Part shown: positions 36,707-44,190 of the stretch, one piece after another
Position numbering within the stretch: position 1 is the first letter of the stretch
Layout: the number at the start of each line of letters is the position of its first letter
Assembly: GCF_005937885.2 (NCBI RefSeq)
Contig: NZ_CP042176.1
Location: forward strand, 1,359,501 to 1,423,500
Source: Bradyrhizobium sp. KBS0727
GTDB taxonomy: Bacteria; Pseudomonadota; Alphaproteobacteria; Rhizobiales; Xanthobacteraceae
Direction: 5' to 3'
Length of the DNA: 64,000 nt
The notes under the pieces: generated by a model
The model's database searches: none
What the model was told of the DNA's origin: nothing
What the model saw: the letters and a program-made list of their open reading frames with translations, nothing else
Made by a program: the position numbers and the translations under genes

Positions 36707-37834
36707 ATGGCTGCCGCATCGACGAACCTCCGCGCGGAATTGAACGGCGCCCAAAAGGGCGGACCGGAGCACGATGCCCAAATTTTCGGGCAGGTGACGG
36801 ACCTGTTTCTGTCCAACGTCGATCATCTCAGTGAGGCCCAGATCAATTCTGTCGATGGCGTCCTCGCTCGCCTGATCGGGCGCGTGGAGGCGACGATGCT
36901 GGTCGATCTCAGCGAAGACTTGTCCGCGATCGCGCGGGCGCCGCGCCAGACGATCCGTGCGCTTGCTTTTCACGACAATCCACGGGTCGCCGCGCCGGTG
37001 CTGCGAAGGTCCAACTGCCTGTCGGAAGCGGACCTGCTTGAAATCGTCAACAGCGGTCGCCAGCAACATTTGCTGGCAATCTGCGACCGAAAAGTCCTCA
37101 ACGAGAAACTCACCGATGCGTTGATGAGATTTGGCGACGTCAATGTCTCCAATGCGCTGGCGCGGAACGCCGACGCGCGTTTCTCCGAATGCGGCTACGC
37201 GACGCTGGTCGGAAGGGCGGAGCGCGACGAAAGCCTGGCCGAAAAGCTCGGCCTTCGGCTGGACCTTCCCGGCAACCTGCTGCGGGAGTTGCTTGGCAAG
37301 GTTGCCGACGTGGTGCAGGCGCGATTCCTGACGGCGCCGCGACCTGTTGCGAAGGCGAAGGCAGAAGGGTCAGCTACGGCCGTCGAACCGGGGCGCGCGA
37401 CGCGGCCAAAGGTCGACTACACCGCGGTGCAAATCGAACTCGCTGCGCTCAATCGCGCCGGCAAGCTCAATGATGGAAACGTGAACCGGTTTGCGGTGCG
37501 GGGCGAATACATCAATGTGGTGGCAGCGCTCGCACTGAAAGCCGACGTCAAGCCGGAAGTCATTGAACTCCTGCTCGACGCCGACCGGCTGTACGGGTTG
37601 ATCGTGGCCTGCAAGGCCGCCCGGCTGAGCTGGTCGACAACGACGATGATCGTTCGCAACCGTCCGGGCTGCCCGCCGCCGACCCAACGCGAGCTCGACC
37701 AATGCGTTGCGATCCATGAATCCCTGCTGCTGTCGGTGGCGCAGTGGACGATCCGATACGGCGCCGATCGGCTGCTCGCCGGGAAGCCCGATCGTTCGTC
37801 TCCTCAAACGACGGCCGGCAAGATACCGGGCTGA
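36707..37834 (+). CDS. DUF2336 domain protein
   Basis: A 375-residue soluble protein. The N-terminal 210 residues carry the DUF2336 pattern: short helical repeats such as LARLIGRVEATMLVDLSEDLSAIARAP, DNPRVAAPVLRRSNCLSEADLLEIV and QQHLLAICDRKVLNEKLTDALM, resembling HEAT-like solenoids. A variable linker and a helical C-terminal half follow. Members are alphaproteobacterial proteins of unknown role, sometimes linked to signalling. It stands alone with about 280 bases upstream. Confidence 0.8.
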   Translation: MAAASTNLRAELNGAQKGGPEHDAQIFGQVTDLFLSNVDHLSEAQINSVDGVLARLIGRVEATMLVDLSEDLSAIARAPRQTIRALAFHDNPRVAAPVLRRSNCLSEADLLEIVNSGRQQHLLAICDRKVLNEKLTDALMRFGDVNVSNALARNADARFSECGYATLVGRAERDESLAEKLGLRLDLPGNLLRELLGKVADVVQARFLTAPRPVAKAKAEGSATAVEPGRATRPKVDYTAVQIELAALNRAGKLNDGNVNRFAVRGEYINVVAALALKADVKPEVIELLLDADRLYGLIVACKAARLSWSTTTMIVRNRPGCPPPTQRELDQCVAIHESLLLSVAQWTIRYGADRLLAGKPDRSSPQTTAGKIPG

Positions 37835-38067
37835 CCGGATCGGTACGATCCGCGACTGTGGCCGCGGCTGAACGGCCGGTCTGATCACTCTCGCGAACCG
37901 GAATTGGTCCCAACGGTTTCACACGGTGTGACCGAAGCCGGTTGGCTCTTGACTCCGCTCTGACCGAATTCGAAATTGCACGCGCCGAGTTGCCGATCAG
38001 GAACCGGATCATGTCCGGTCAACGGTACAAGTTCAACCTGAGACACGGGTTCACGCAGAGGCCGCAA

Positions 38068-38490
38068 ATGAAACGCTATCTGATCTTCGGAGCCATCGGC
38101 CCCTGCGTCGGCGGCTTCCTGTTGCTGCTCGCGACCACGGTGTCGTCGGGGTATTGGACCGATACCAGTTGGGGTGAGGTCGGAAAATTCCTGGCGGCGT
38201 TCTTCAAGACGCTGCCTTACAGTTATTTGTTCGGCATCGTGCCGGCGCTGATGATGGGCGCGATCGATGACATCCTGTTTCATGTGCCGCGCATCAAGCC
38301 CGCGTTCCGCGCGGTGATCATGGCCTGTCTCGGATTTGTGCTGGCGGAATTGCTTTACGGTTCGCGCGGGCCCGATACCGGCGCGCTGCAGTTCATCCTG
38401 TACGGCAGCGCTGGCCTGGCGCCGGCGGCGATCTCGTCCGTGCTCACGCACAAATATGCCGACGAGCCGCAGCCGGTGCATTCGACGTAA
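38068..38490 (+). CDS. Small integral membrane protein (DUF5413-like)
   Basis: A 140-residue protein with four hydrophobic segments (about residues 3-24, 45-66, 83-103 and 112-130). ATG 38068 with AGAGG upstream was chosen over the frame opening at 37942 because it begins directly at the first membrane helix (MKRYLIFGAIGPCVGGF). The family label is tentative. There are no charged residues in the helices that would suggest transport. A 9-bp hairpin follows at 38508-38529. Confidence 0.72.
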   Translation: MKRYLIFGAIGPCVGGFLLLLATTVSSGYWTDTSWGEVGKFLAAFFKTLPYSYLFGIVPALMMGAIDDILFHVPRIKPAFRAVIMACLGFVLAELLYGSRGPDTGALQFILYGSAGLAPAAISSVLTHKYADEPQPVHST

Positions 38491-38507
38491 AACGCCCGCG
38501 TTTCGGC

Positions 38508-38529
38508 GCGTCTCGCAGGCGCGAGACGC
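38508..38529 (+). terminator. Hairpin after the small membrane protein gene
   Basis: GCGTCTCGC (38508-38516) pairs with GCGAGACGC (38521-38529) across a 4-base loop. There is no U-tract after it, so it may be a terminator aid or an mRNA-stabilising hairpin rather than a full intrinsic terminator. Confidence 0.45.
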
Positions 38530-38611
38530 CTCCATCCTTCGGCTAATGCGACCACTCCTCATGGAACGCTTGTCTCGCTACGGCGTTCCAACTCATGAGG
38601 AGGAACTCGCC

Positions 38612-39607
38612 ATGAAACTGAGAAGATTGTTTATCGCAGCAGCCGTGCTGCTGATGCCTGCCGCTGCACTGGCGGCGCCGGGCATCGTCACCACCACAGT
38701 CAGCCTGAGGGCAGGTCCCGGTGAAGGCTTTCCGACCGTCGACCGCATTCCCGGCGGCGCCGGTGTCAACATCCATGGGTGTCTCAGAGGCACCGCCTGG
38801 TGCGATGTGAGCTGGTCGGATGATCGTGGCTGGGTGTCGTCGCAATATCTCGAATATCTCTACCGCAACCGCTACGTCTATCTGCCCGACTATGTCGACC
38901 AGATCGACGTTCCCGTCGTGCCGTTCGTGCTGACCTCATACTGGTCGAGCTACTATGCGGGACGTCCCTGGTATCATCGCCGCGCCTACTGGAGCGGCTA
39001 CTGGCAATCGCATGAGCATTTCGCGACGCGCTTGACGATCGACCGCTCGGCGGCCCGGATCGGCCGCGCGGCGGCAGCGCGCGACGCTGCGCTCCCCGAG
39101 GCAAAGGCGCGTGTCGGTGTCGAGGAGAGGTCGCGTGCCCGTGTCGACGAACGGACGCGCGCCGGCGTGACGGAACGCGTTACGCGGGAGAAAGACATTG
39201 CTACGCGGAGCGCGCGCCAAGGGCACGAAAGCGCAGTGCAGACCCGCATGACGCGCGAGAACGCGCGGATGACGCGTGAGAACACCAGAGCGGCCGTGCG
39301 CGAGCAGCCGATGGCCCGCGCCCGTACGCAGACGCCGCCGATCATGGCCCGCGGTCATGATGAACCGCGTGCGGCTGCGCCGCGGATCGAGCGTGCCACG
39401 CCCCACGAGCGTGCCACGCCCCAAATGACGCAGCCTAATGCGGTGCGGGGCGGCGGTAGCCCGCCGATGAACGCACGCGCGCAGATGCCGGCCCCGGCCG
39501 CAGCGCCCGCGATGCCGCAGGGCGGCGGCGCGCCACATATCAACGCCGCACCGCGCGGCGGCGGACCGGGCGGTGGTGGAGGCCACGGTCAGGACAAACG
39601 CCAATGA
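38612..39607 (+). CDS. Secreted SH3-domain protein with basic repetitive tail
   Basis: A 331-residue protein with a signal peptide ending ALA near residue 22 and a bacterial SH3 domain (about residues 23-85: TVSLRAGPGEGFPTVDRIPGG through WCDVSWSDDRGWVSSQYLEYL). A Tyr/Trp-rich segment follows (SYWSSYYAGRPWYHRRAYWSG). The rest is a low-complexity basic region with repeated MTREN/TRE motifs and a Pro/Gly-rich C-terminus. ATG 38612 follows a strong AGGAGGAA; upstream frame extension is spurious. It is likely periplasmic or cell-wall associated; the function is unknown. A terminator follows at once. Confidence 0.8.
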   Translation: MKLRRLFIAAAVLLMPAAALAAPGIVTTTVSLRAGPGEGFPTVDRIPGGAGVNIHGCLRGTAWCDVSWSDDRGWVSSQYLEYLYRNRYVYLPDYVDQIDVPVVPFVLTSYWSSYYAGRPWYHRRAYWSGYWQSHEHFATRLTIDRSAARIGRAAAARDAALPEAKARVGVEERSRARVDERTRAGVTERVTREKDIATRSARQGHESAVQTRMTRENARMTRENTRAAVREQPMARARTQTPPIMARGHDEPRAAAPRIERATPHERATPQMTQPNAVRGGGSPPMNARAQMPAPAAAPAMPQGGGAPHINAAPRGGGPGGGGGHGQDKRQ

Positions 39608-39611
39608 ACGA

Positions 39612-39637
39612 AAGCCCGGCCTGAGCCGGGCTTTTCG
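39612..39637 (+). terminator. Rho-independent terminator after the SH3 protein gene
   Basis: AAGCCCGGC (39612-39620) and GCCGGGCTT (39625-39633) form a 9-bp stem with a CTGA loop and a TTTTC tail, a few bases after the stop codon. Confidence 0.9.
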
Positions 39638-39926
39638 CGCAATGTCTGGTGTGGGTTATTCAGGCAGTCCGCGCCCGAGAAGCAGTAGGCGACAGCCATG
39701 GCAGTGACGACGAGGCCCGGAATGCCCCCCGGCGTCCGGGCCTCGTAACTGCAACAGCCCATCCATTCAGCGCGATGCGAATGTTTGTCCCCCGCTGCGC
39801 GGGAAGACTTGTAGGTTGTGCGTGGTGGTCCGGCCAATCCGTATCATTACGGTGTGGATGTCGCGCTCTCACACCTATGATTCGGCTCCGCGCGCAAGGA
39901 TAGAGTTGACCGAGCGCGTGCGACAA

Positions 39927-40447
39927 AGCAACCCGACGGGCAAATCAACGAAAGTCTGTCCAGCCCCTCGCGCAAAAATATTCCGCTGGCGCCGTCGGGC
40001 AAATCAGTCGTTCAACTCCCGCCATCCTGTCCCGCCGGAGGGGCGTAGGCCATCGTCGCAAACGAGGGGCAGGGAGCGGTGGACGCGAAGGCTGCGACTG
40101 ACGAGCGCGGCAGACGCGTACGGCGAAATCGTTTGGGTCCGACGCCCCGGTGCTGGCGTCAAGTTGGCGGAAGCGAAAGCTTCCAAGGACGATGGTGGCA
40201 AGAAAGCCGGTCACCAGGACGAAATCGTATAAGCCGTAAAGCCATTGCGCGGGGAAGGCCGGTGTGTTTCCGCCAAACCTGTATGCTCGTGCGCGTGTTG
40301 TTGTTGAGTTCTGCGCATGAGACCGCGGGTGCGGCGTGCACCCGGTCTTCCCTGCGCCCTCTAATAGCGAGGGCAAGGTTTCCTGCAAAACTTCGGGCGA
40401 TCAGTGCCGCGAGAATGCGAAGTCGTGTCTCGCCAGCTCTTTGACAT
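39927..40447 (+). repeat. Long dispersed Bradyrhizobium-type element with structured 3' part
   Basis: The sequence from CAAATCAACGAAAGTCTGTC to CCAGCTCTTTGACATTTGAA matches, from memory, a long intergenic element present many times in Bradyrhizobium genomes. Its 3' part can form a 16-bp stem: 40247-40262 (GCGCGGGGAAGGCCGG) with 40342-40357 (CCGGTCTTCCCTGCGC), including two G-U pairs. A second hairpin, GCCCTC/GAGGGC (40356-40361 with 40369-40374), follows. Copy number and expression cannot be judged here. Confidence 0.6.
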
Positions 40448-40470
40448 TTGAATCCGAAACCTCTCCGCGC

Positions 40471-40586
40471 TCATTGCGAGCAGCGGCAGCGACGACTTGT
40501 CCGCCGTAGCTCAACGAGCGAAGGCGGAAGCAATTCATGCTCCCTCTGCGGCGGGATGGATTGCGTCGCTAGCGCTCGCAATGACG
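40471..40586. repeat. Dispersed inverted repeat (family E), copy 1
   Basis: It begins TCATTGCGAGC and ends GCTCGCAATGACGA. It includes the hairpin TCCGCC-N3-GCTC-AAC-GAGC-N3-GGCGGA (40500-40528). Part of it recurs in opposite orientation at 44119-44176. Confidence 0.8.
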
Positions 40587-40690
40587 AAACGACGCACGGG
40601 CGGTCTTTCGGCCCGATTCAGACCGCCGCAGCAGGCCGTTGGTGGCGTGACGCGGCTTGCGTCTCGCATTCGCGTTACCATCTGAGGTCC

Positions 40691-41248
40691 ATGTCAAACG
40701 ACGATATCATCATGCCGAAACGTTCCCGCGCCGAGCGGCCTTCCCAAGGACCTTCTCAAGGGCCGTTCCGGGAGCGGGCGCAGGGCCGCGGGCCCGTGAT
40801 CGACCAGGACGGCAACGAAATTCCGGATCCGGGGATGCGCTCGCAGTTCGAGGCCTTTCGCTTCGATCTGGGCAATAACGCCGCCAACCCGTTCGCCAAC
40901 CTCACCCGCGAGCAGCGGCTGGCGCGGCTCGACGCGATCGCCAAGCTGCTCGACGTCGCCTTCATCCTGCCGGGCACCAACATCCGCTACGGCATCGACG
41001 GCCTGATCGGGCTGATCCCGGTGATCGGCGATCTCATCACCACCGCGATCTCGCTGTGGCTGGTGCGCGAGGCGCGGGCGTTGGGCGCGCCCTGGCACAT
41101 CACGGCGCGGATGCTGGCGAATGTCGCGGTCGACGGCGTGGTCGGGATGGTGCCGCTGGCGGGCGACGCCTTCGACGTCATGTTCCGCGCCAATGTCCGC
41201 AACGTGCGAATGCTCAAGCGCTGGATGGACAGGCAGCCGCGCGCGTGA
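40691..41248 (+). CDS. DUF4112 membrane protein
   Basis: A 185-residue protein with a roughly 60-residue basic, polar N-terminus. The DUF4112 domain follows: RLDAIAKLLDVAFILPGTNIRYGIDGLIGLIPVIGDLITTAISLWLV, then MLANVAVDGVVGMVPLAGDAFDVMFRANVRN. Two or three hydrophobic helices are included. The function is unknown. ATG 40691 with GAGG was chosen; ATG 40712 is an alternative without a ribosome-binding site. It follows repeat DNA and is convergent with the gene at 41381-41659. Confidence 0.85.
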   Translation: MSNDDIIMPKRSRAERPSQGPSQGPFRERAQGRGPVIDQDGNEIPDPGMRSQFEAFRFDLGNNAANPFANLTREQRLARLDAIAKLLDVAFILPGTNIRYGIDGLIGLIPVIGDLITTAISLWLVREARALGAPWHITARMLANVAVDGVVGMVPLAGDAFDVMFRANVRNVRMLKRWMDRQPRA

Positions 41249-41320
41249 CCCCGAAAAGTGGGTACCGGTTTCGCTCGCGACAAACGCGAAGCGTTTGCGC
41301 GGAGGTCACGCGCAAACATG
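41249..41320. repeat. Dispersed repeat (family C, diverged copy)
   Basis: CCCCGAAAAGTGGGTACCGG is followed by TTTCGCTCGCGAC and by the CGCGAAGCGTTTGCGCG hairpin. It is related to the pair at 33337-33445 and starts directly after the DUF4112 stop codon. Confidence 0.7.
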
Positions 41321-41324
41321 CCGC

Positions 41325-41361
41325 AAAAAAATAAGCCCCCGGACGTGAACGTCCGAGGGCT
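41325..41361 (-). terminator. Rho-independent terminator for the 41381-41659 gene
   Basis: On the minus strand AGCCCTCGGACGTTCACGTC is followed by CGGGGGCT and then TTATTTTTTT. The stem pairs 41334-41346 with 41349-41361, with one mismatch region. It lies about 20 bases past the minus-strand stop codon. Confidence 0.85.
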
Positions 41362-41380
41362 GGTTGATTGAAACGAAAGT

Positions 41381-41659
41381 CTAGGCGGCGTCGGCGTCCG
41401 CAGGCGCGTCCGCGCGGGGGCGGCGCTCGAGCGGGAAGGCTTCGCTTTCATAGAGCGTGCGGATGCCGCTCTGGTCGAAGCGCGCTTCCTCGACTTGCAG
41501 ATAGGCGCCGTTCAGCGAGTCCGCCGGCAGCTCCTCGATCGCGAAGCGAACCGCTTCGGCAGCGGTGCCAAATCGCCGATAGGCGAAGCCAGCCCGCTTC
41601 TTCTTGCGGATCGCGGCGGGGAAGAGTTCGGCGGCGGTATCGTAACTGAAGGGACGCAT
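41381..41659 (-). CDS. Conserved hypothetical protein, 92 residues
   Basis: It starts MRPFSYDTAAELFPAAIRKK and continues with a basic segment and YRRFGTAAEAVRFAIEELPA. A C-terminal part, LQVEEARFDQSGIRTLYESEAFPLERR, is followed by an Ala/Asp-rich tail. There is no signal peptide or membrane helix. I recall related short proteins in Bradyrhizobium and Rhodopseudomonas, all uncharacterised. Start 41659 (GAGG upstream) was chosen over the longer frame to 41764. A strong intrinsic terminator follows, supporting an expressed monocistronic gene. Confidence 0.7.
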   Translation of the reverse strand: MRPFSYDTAAELFPAAIRKKKRAGFAYRRFGTAAEAVRFAIEELPADSLNGAYLQVEEARFDQSGIRTLYESEAFPLERRPRADAPADADAA

Positions 41660-41882
41660 GGTCTCTGACCTCAATCTTTTTGGCTCTTGCGTGGAGCGAA
41701 TGTGGATTGGATGACGGTGGGCCGCATCCCGGCGGCGCGCCGTGCTCGTCATTTCGACCCCCAATATAAGCCTGTTTGACAGAAATGCGACTCCTGAGGC
41801 GGCTCATCGGGGGTGATGATGAATCCACGCATGGCTGGGGCGGCTTGCAAATAAATCCTGTAATTTCAAATATTTATGCGGA

Positions 41883-42047
41883 TTACAGCTTGCCGAGCAG
41901 CACCAGGATGACCAGCACGATCAAAATCACCCCGACGAGCCCCATGCCGGAATGGCCCATGCCGTAGCCATAGCCGCCGATACGGCCCGAGAAGCCGCCC
42001 AGCAGGAATATAATCAGAATGATGATGAGTATCGTTCCAAGCGACAT
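41883..42047 (-). CDS. DUF3309-like small membrane protein
   Basis: A 54-residue protein: MSLGTILIIILIIFLLGGF, a Gly-rich loop (GRIGGYGYGMGHSGMG), then a second hydrophobic helix ending LGKL. This is the standard architecture of DUF3309 proteins, which are frequent in Rhizobiales. A GGGGAGA ribosome-binding site lies just upstream of the ATG. The function is unknown; the two helices would make a membrane hairpin. It lies downstream of the 42230-42604 gene on the same strand, with a family A palindromic repeat in between. Confidence 0.85.
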   Translation of the reverse strand: MSLGTILIIILIIFLLGGFSGRIGGYGYGMGHSGMGLVGVILIVLVILVLLGKL

Positions 42048-42150
42048 GGCGGTCTCCCCGAAAGGCCGCGGGCGCTACGGAAAACGCTCCCGCGGGGCGG
42101 ATCAAAGCACAATCCGGGCCGCGAGTCCGCAGGTGATCCGCCGACACCGC

Positions 42151-42222
42151 CATTCCGGGGCGCGAAGCGAACCCGGAATCTCGAGATTCCGGGTTCGATG
42201 CTGCGCATCGCCCCGGAATGAC
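42151..42222. repeat. Intergenic palindromic repeat (family A)
   Basis: CATTCCGGGGCGCGAAGCGA at the left is complementary to the right end, GCGCATCGCCCCGGAATG, around an ACCCGGAATCTCGAGATTCC centre. It is nearly identical to 21704-21782. Confidence 0.88.
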
Positions 42223-42229
42223 GACTAGA

Positions 42230-42604
42230 TTATTTCTTCGTCTCGTCCACCGGCAACACCTTGAGCGGGCTCGCATAAGGCTCGACGCGAAGCGATTCCG
42301 CGGCGATCAGGCCGACCTTGTGCAGCGGCGCCTGTTCGAGATCGCCGCTGGCGGATTTGTGCACGGCATATTGCCAGACGCTCATCGAGCCCTTCGCCAC
42401 CAGCATCTTGGCGATGCCGCCGGCGTTCCTGCCGTCGACCTGCGCCAGTTCGTCGTCGGACATTCCGATCACGATCTCGTCCTTCTGGGTGATGACCTTG
42501 AACAGCGAGACCTTGTCGGCGGCGAGGGCAGGCTGGATCACAACGCTCTCCATGATGAGGCAGGCAAAGCCTAGACCGGGCAGCAGACGTTTGGACATGT
42601 GCAT
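42230..42604 (-). CDS. Secreted conserved hypothetical protein
   Basis: A 124-residue precursor with a signal peptide (MHMSKRLLPGLGFACLIMES onward, cleavage near ALA). The mature part reads DKVSLFKVITQKDEIVIGMSDDELAQ, then NAGGIAKMLVAKGSMSVWQYAV and DLEQAPLHKVGLIAAESLRV. It appears to be a conserved Bradyrhizobium family without an assigned function. Start 42604 is preferred because AGGAAG lies six bases upstream; 42598 is an alternative. A family A repeat follows the stop. Confidence 0.7.
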   Translation of the reverse strand: MHMSKRLLPGLGFACLIMESVVIQPALAADKVSLFKVITQKDEIVIGMSDDELAQVDGRNAGGIAKMLVAKGSMSVWQYAVHKSASGDLEQAPLHKVGLIAAESLRVEPYASPLKVLPVDETKK

Positions 42605-42651
42605 CAGAACTTCCTGGTGGCTCGCGCGCGGGGGCAGGCGAAGGAAACGCA

Positions 42652-42690
42652 AAGAAAAACCCCGCGCGACCAGCTCTTGGTCGCACGGGG
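42652..42690 (-). terminator. Rho-independent terminator after msrB
   Basis: Read on the minus strand, CCCCGTGCGACCA pairs with TGGTCGCGCGGGG (one mismatch) and is followed by TTTTTCTTTG. It begins 29 bases beyond the msrB stop codon, so it ends the msrA-msrB transcript. Confidence 0.9.
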
Positions 42691-42718
42691 CGTGATACGC
42701 GTTCGAGTCAATCCGAAA

Positions 42719-43126
42719 CTATTTCGGCTGCAGCTTCAATGCGGCCGAGTTGATGCAGTAGCGCAGCCCGGTCGGGCCGGGGCCGTCGTCGAAGACGTGG
42801 CCGAGATGGCCGTTGCACTTCGAGCACAGCACCTCGGTGCGGATCATGCCGTGGGTGACGTCGCGTTCCTCGTCGACATGGCTATCGACGGCGGGCGCCG
42901 TAAAGCTCGGCCAGCCGCAGCCGGAATCGAACTTGGCGTCGGATTCGAACAGGGTCTGGCCGCAGCCGGCGCAGGTATAGGTGCCCTTGCGGTGCTCGTG
43001 CTCATATTCGCCGGAGAACGGCCGCTCGGTCGCCTTCTCGCGCAGCACCGCATACTGCATCGGCGTCAGCTCGCGGCGCCATTCGGCTTCGCTCTTCTCG
43101 ACCTTGGTCGTCTTGGTGTCGGACAT
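42719..43126 (-). CDS. msrB: Peptide-methionine (R)-S-oxide reductase
   Basis: A 135-residue enzyme that reduces the R epimer of methionine sulfoxide. Zinc-binding cysteines are Cys52/Cys55 (CAGC) and Cys101/Cys104 (CSKC). The catalytic Cys124 is in [11 protein letters not shown], and Cys70 in SGCGWPSF is the candidate resolving residue. No signal peptide is present, so it should act in the cytoplasm. It lies 22 bases downstream of msrA and is probably co-transcribed; a strong terminator follows. The pairing with an exported MsrA is notable. Confidence 0.95.
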   Translation of the reverse strand: MSDTKTTKVEKSEAEWRRELTPMQYAVLREKATERPFSGEYEHEHRKGTYTCAGCGQTLFESDAKFDSGCGWPSFTAPAVDSHVDEERDVTHGMIRTEVLCSKCNGHLGHVFDDGPGPTGLRYCINSAALKLQPK

Positions 43127-43148
43127 TCAATCTCCTTTCAGGACGCCG

Positions 43149-43868
43149 TCAGTTGGTGACCTTCGCGGTGCTCACCAGTGTCGGCTTCTCGATGTAGTTC
43201 TCAGCAAAGATCTTCTTCAGGTTCTCGACCTTCGGGATGTCGTTGTAGGCAATATAGGGCTGGTTCGGGTGCAGCGTCAGGTAGTCCTGGTGATAGGCCT
43301 CCGCCGGATAGAACGCCTCCAGCGGGCCGATCTTGGTCACGATCGGCTTCTTGTACACCTTGGCGGCGTTGAGCTGGGCGATATAGGCCTCCGCGACCTT
43401 CTTCTGCTCGTCATTGGTGGTGAAGATCGCCGAGCGGTACTGCGTGCCCGAATCCGGGCCCTGGCGGTTCAACTGGGTCGGATCGTGCGCGACCGAGAAG
43501 AAGATCTGCAAGATCTTGCCGTAGCTGATCTTCTTCGGGTCGAACTTGATCTCGACCGATTCCGCGTGTCCCGTCGTGCCGGTCGATACCATGTTGTAAT
43601 CGGCGGTGGCCTTGGCGCCGCCGGCATAGCCGGACACCGCGTTGATCACGCCAGCGGTGTGCTGGAACACGCCCTGGACGCCCCAGAAACAGCCGCCCGC
43701 AATCACCGCGGTCTGGATATTGCCGGCGGCTTGCGTGTCGGCGGTGGGGGCGGGAATGACCACGGCATCTTCGGCAGCAAGCGAGGGGGCGACGGCGAAC
43801 GCGGCAATGGCCAGCGCGCCAATGGCGGCGGCGCCGAACGAAAGACGGCTGAATCGGCGAGGGGACAT
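43149..43868 (-). CDS. msrA: Peptide-methionine (S)-S-oxide reductase, exported
   Basis: A 239-residue precursor. Start 43868 (AGAGGAAA upstream) gives a signal peptide with a hydrophobic core at about residues 12-28 and cleavage after LAA near residue 32. The catalytic Cys60 lies in AGGCFWGVQG. The Tyr/Glu substrate pocket includes VSGYAGG, GHAESVEI and QYRSAIF. Cys60 is the only cysteine in the whole protein, so the usual resolving cysteines are missing. It repairs oxidised methionines, probably in the periplasm. It is the first gene of the msrA-msrB pair. Confidence 0.93.
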   Translation of the reverse strand: MSPRRFSRLSFGAAAIGALAIAAFAVAPSLAAEDAVVIPAPTADTQAAGNIQTAVIAGGCFWGVQGVFQHTAGVINAVSGYAGGAKATADYNMVSTGTTGHAESVEIKFDPKKISYGKILQIFFSVAHDPTQLNRQGPDSGTQYRSAIFTTNDEQKKVAEAYIAQLNAAKVYKKPIVTKIGPLEAFYPAEAYHQDYLTLHPNQPYIAYNDIPKVENLKKIFAENYIEKPTLVSTAKVTN

Positions 43869-44118
43869 GGTTTCCTCTTGGCGAGCGGGTTGGGGGCAGT
43901 CTAGAGCGGGAGCCGTGTTTCGCAATCGGCACGGTTCTGCCCGATGCCCCAAGATACGGCCGGTGGCGGATATTGTTACGGCCCGCTTCACACGAGTTCG
44001 TGAATAAAACCGCGTGGCTGCAAGGATTTAGACCAGGAGCCAGGAAGGTTCGCGCGAATGCGCGCCCGATGGCCGGCTCCGCGACGAAGCAATCCAGACT
44101 GTTGGCGCGACGAGATGG

Positions 44119-44176
44119 ATTGCTTCCGCCTTCGCTCGTTGAGCTTCGGCGGACAAGTCGCTTCGCTCGCAATGAC
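44119..44176. repeat. Dispersed inverted repeat (family E), copy 2
   Basis: ATTGCTTCCGCCTTCGCTCG, then TTGAGCTTCGGCGGACAAGTC up to GCTCGCAATGAC, is the reverse complement of much of 40471-40534. Its left flank, 44050-44095 (CGCGAATGCGCGCCCGATGG and so on), is probably part of the same element. It follows the helicase stop on the minus strand. Confidence 0.75.
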
Positions 44177-44190
44177 GGGAAAAGATCCCC

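Larger units (their letters stand above)
39638..40690. other. Gene-poor repeat region, about 1.05 kb
   Basis: No convincing gene is seen. It begins with a 10-bp hairpin, CGAGGCCCGG/CCGGGCCTCG (39711-39720 with 39736-39745). A long dispersed element at 39927-40447 follows, then an inverted-repeat element at 40471-40586 and the leader of the DUF4112 gene. Several short frames occur, but none has a ribosome-binding site or family motif. Confidence 0.6.

Noticed and set aside
39660..39837. Minus-strand frame with a hydrophobic stretch in the repeat region
   Set aside because: It reads through the SH3-gene terminator hairpin and has no ribosome-binding site.
39816..40232. A 138-codon plus-strand frame in the repeat region
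   Set aside because: It lies mostly within a dispersed repeat, lacks a ribosome-binding site, and other frames in the same element are equally open.
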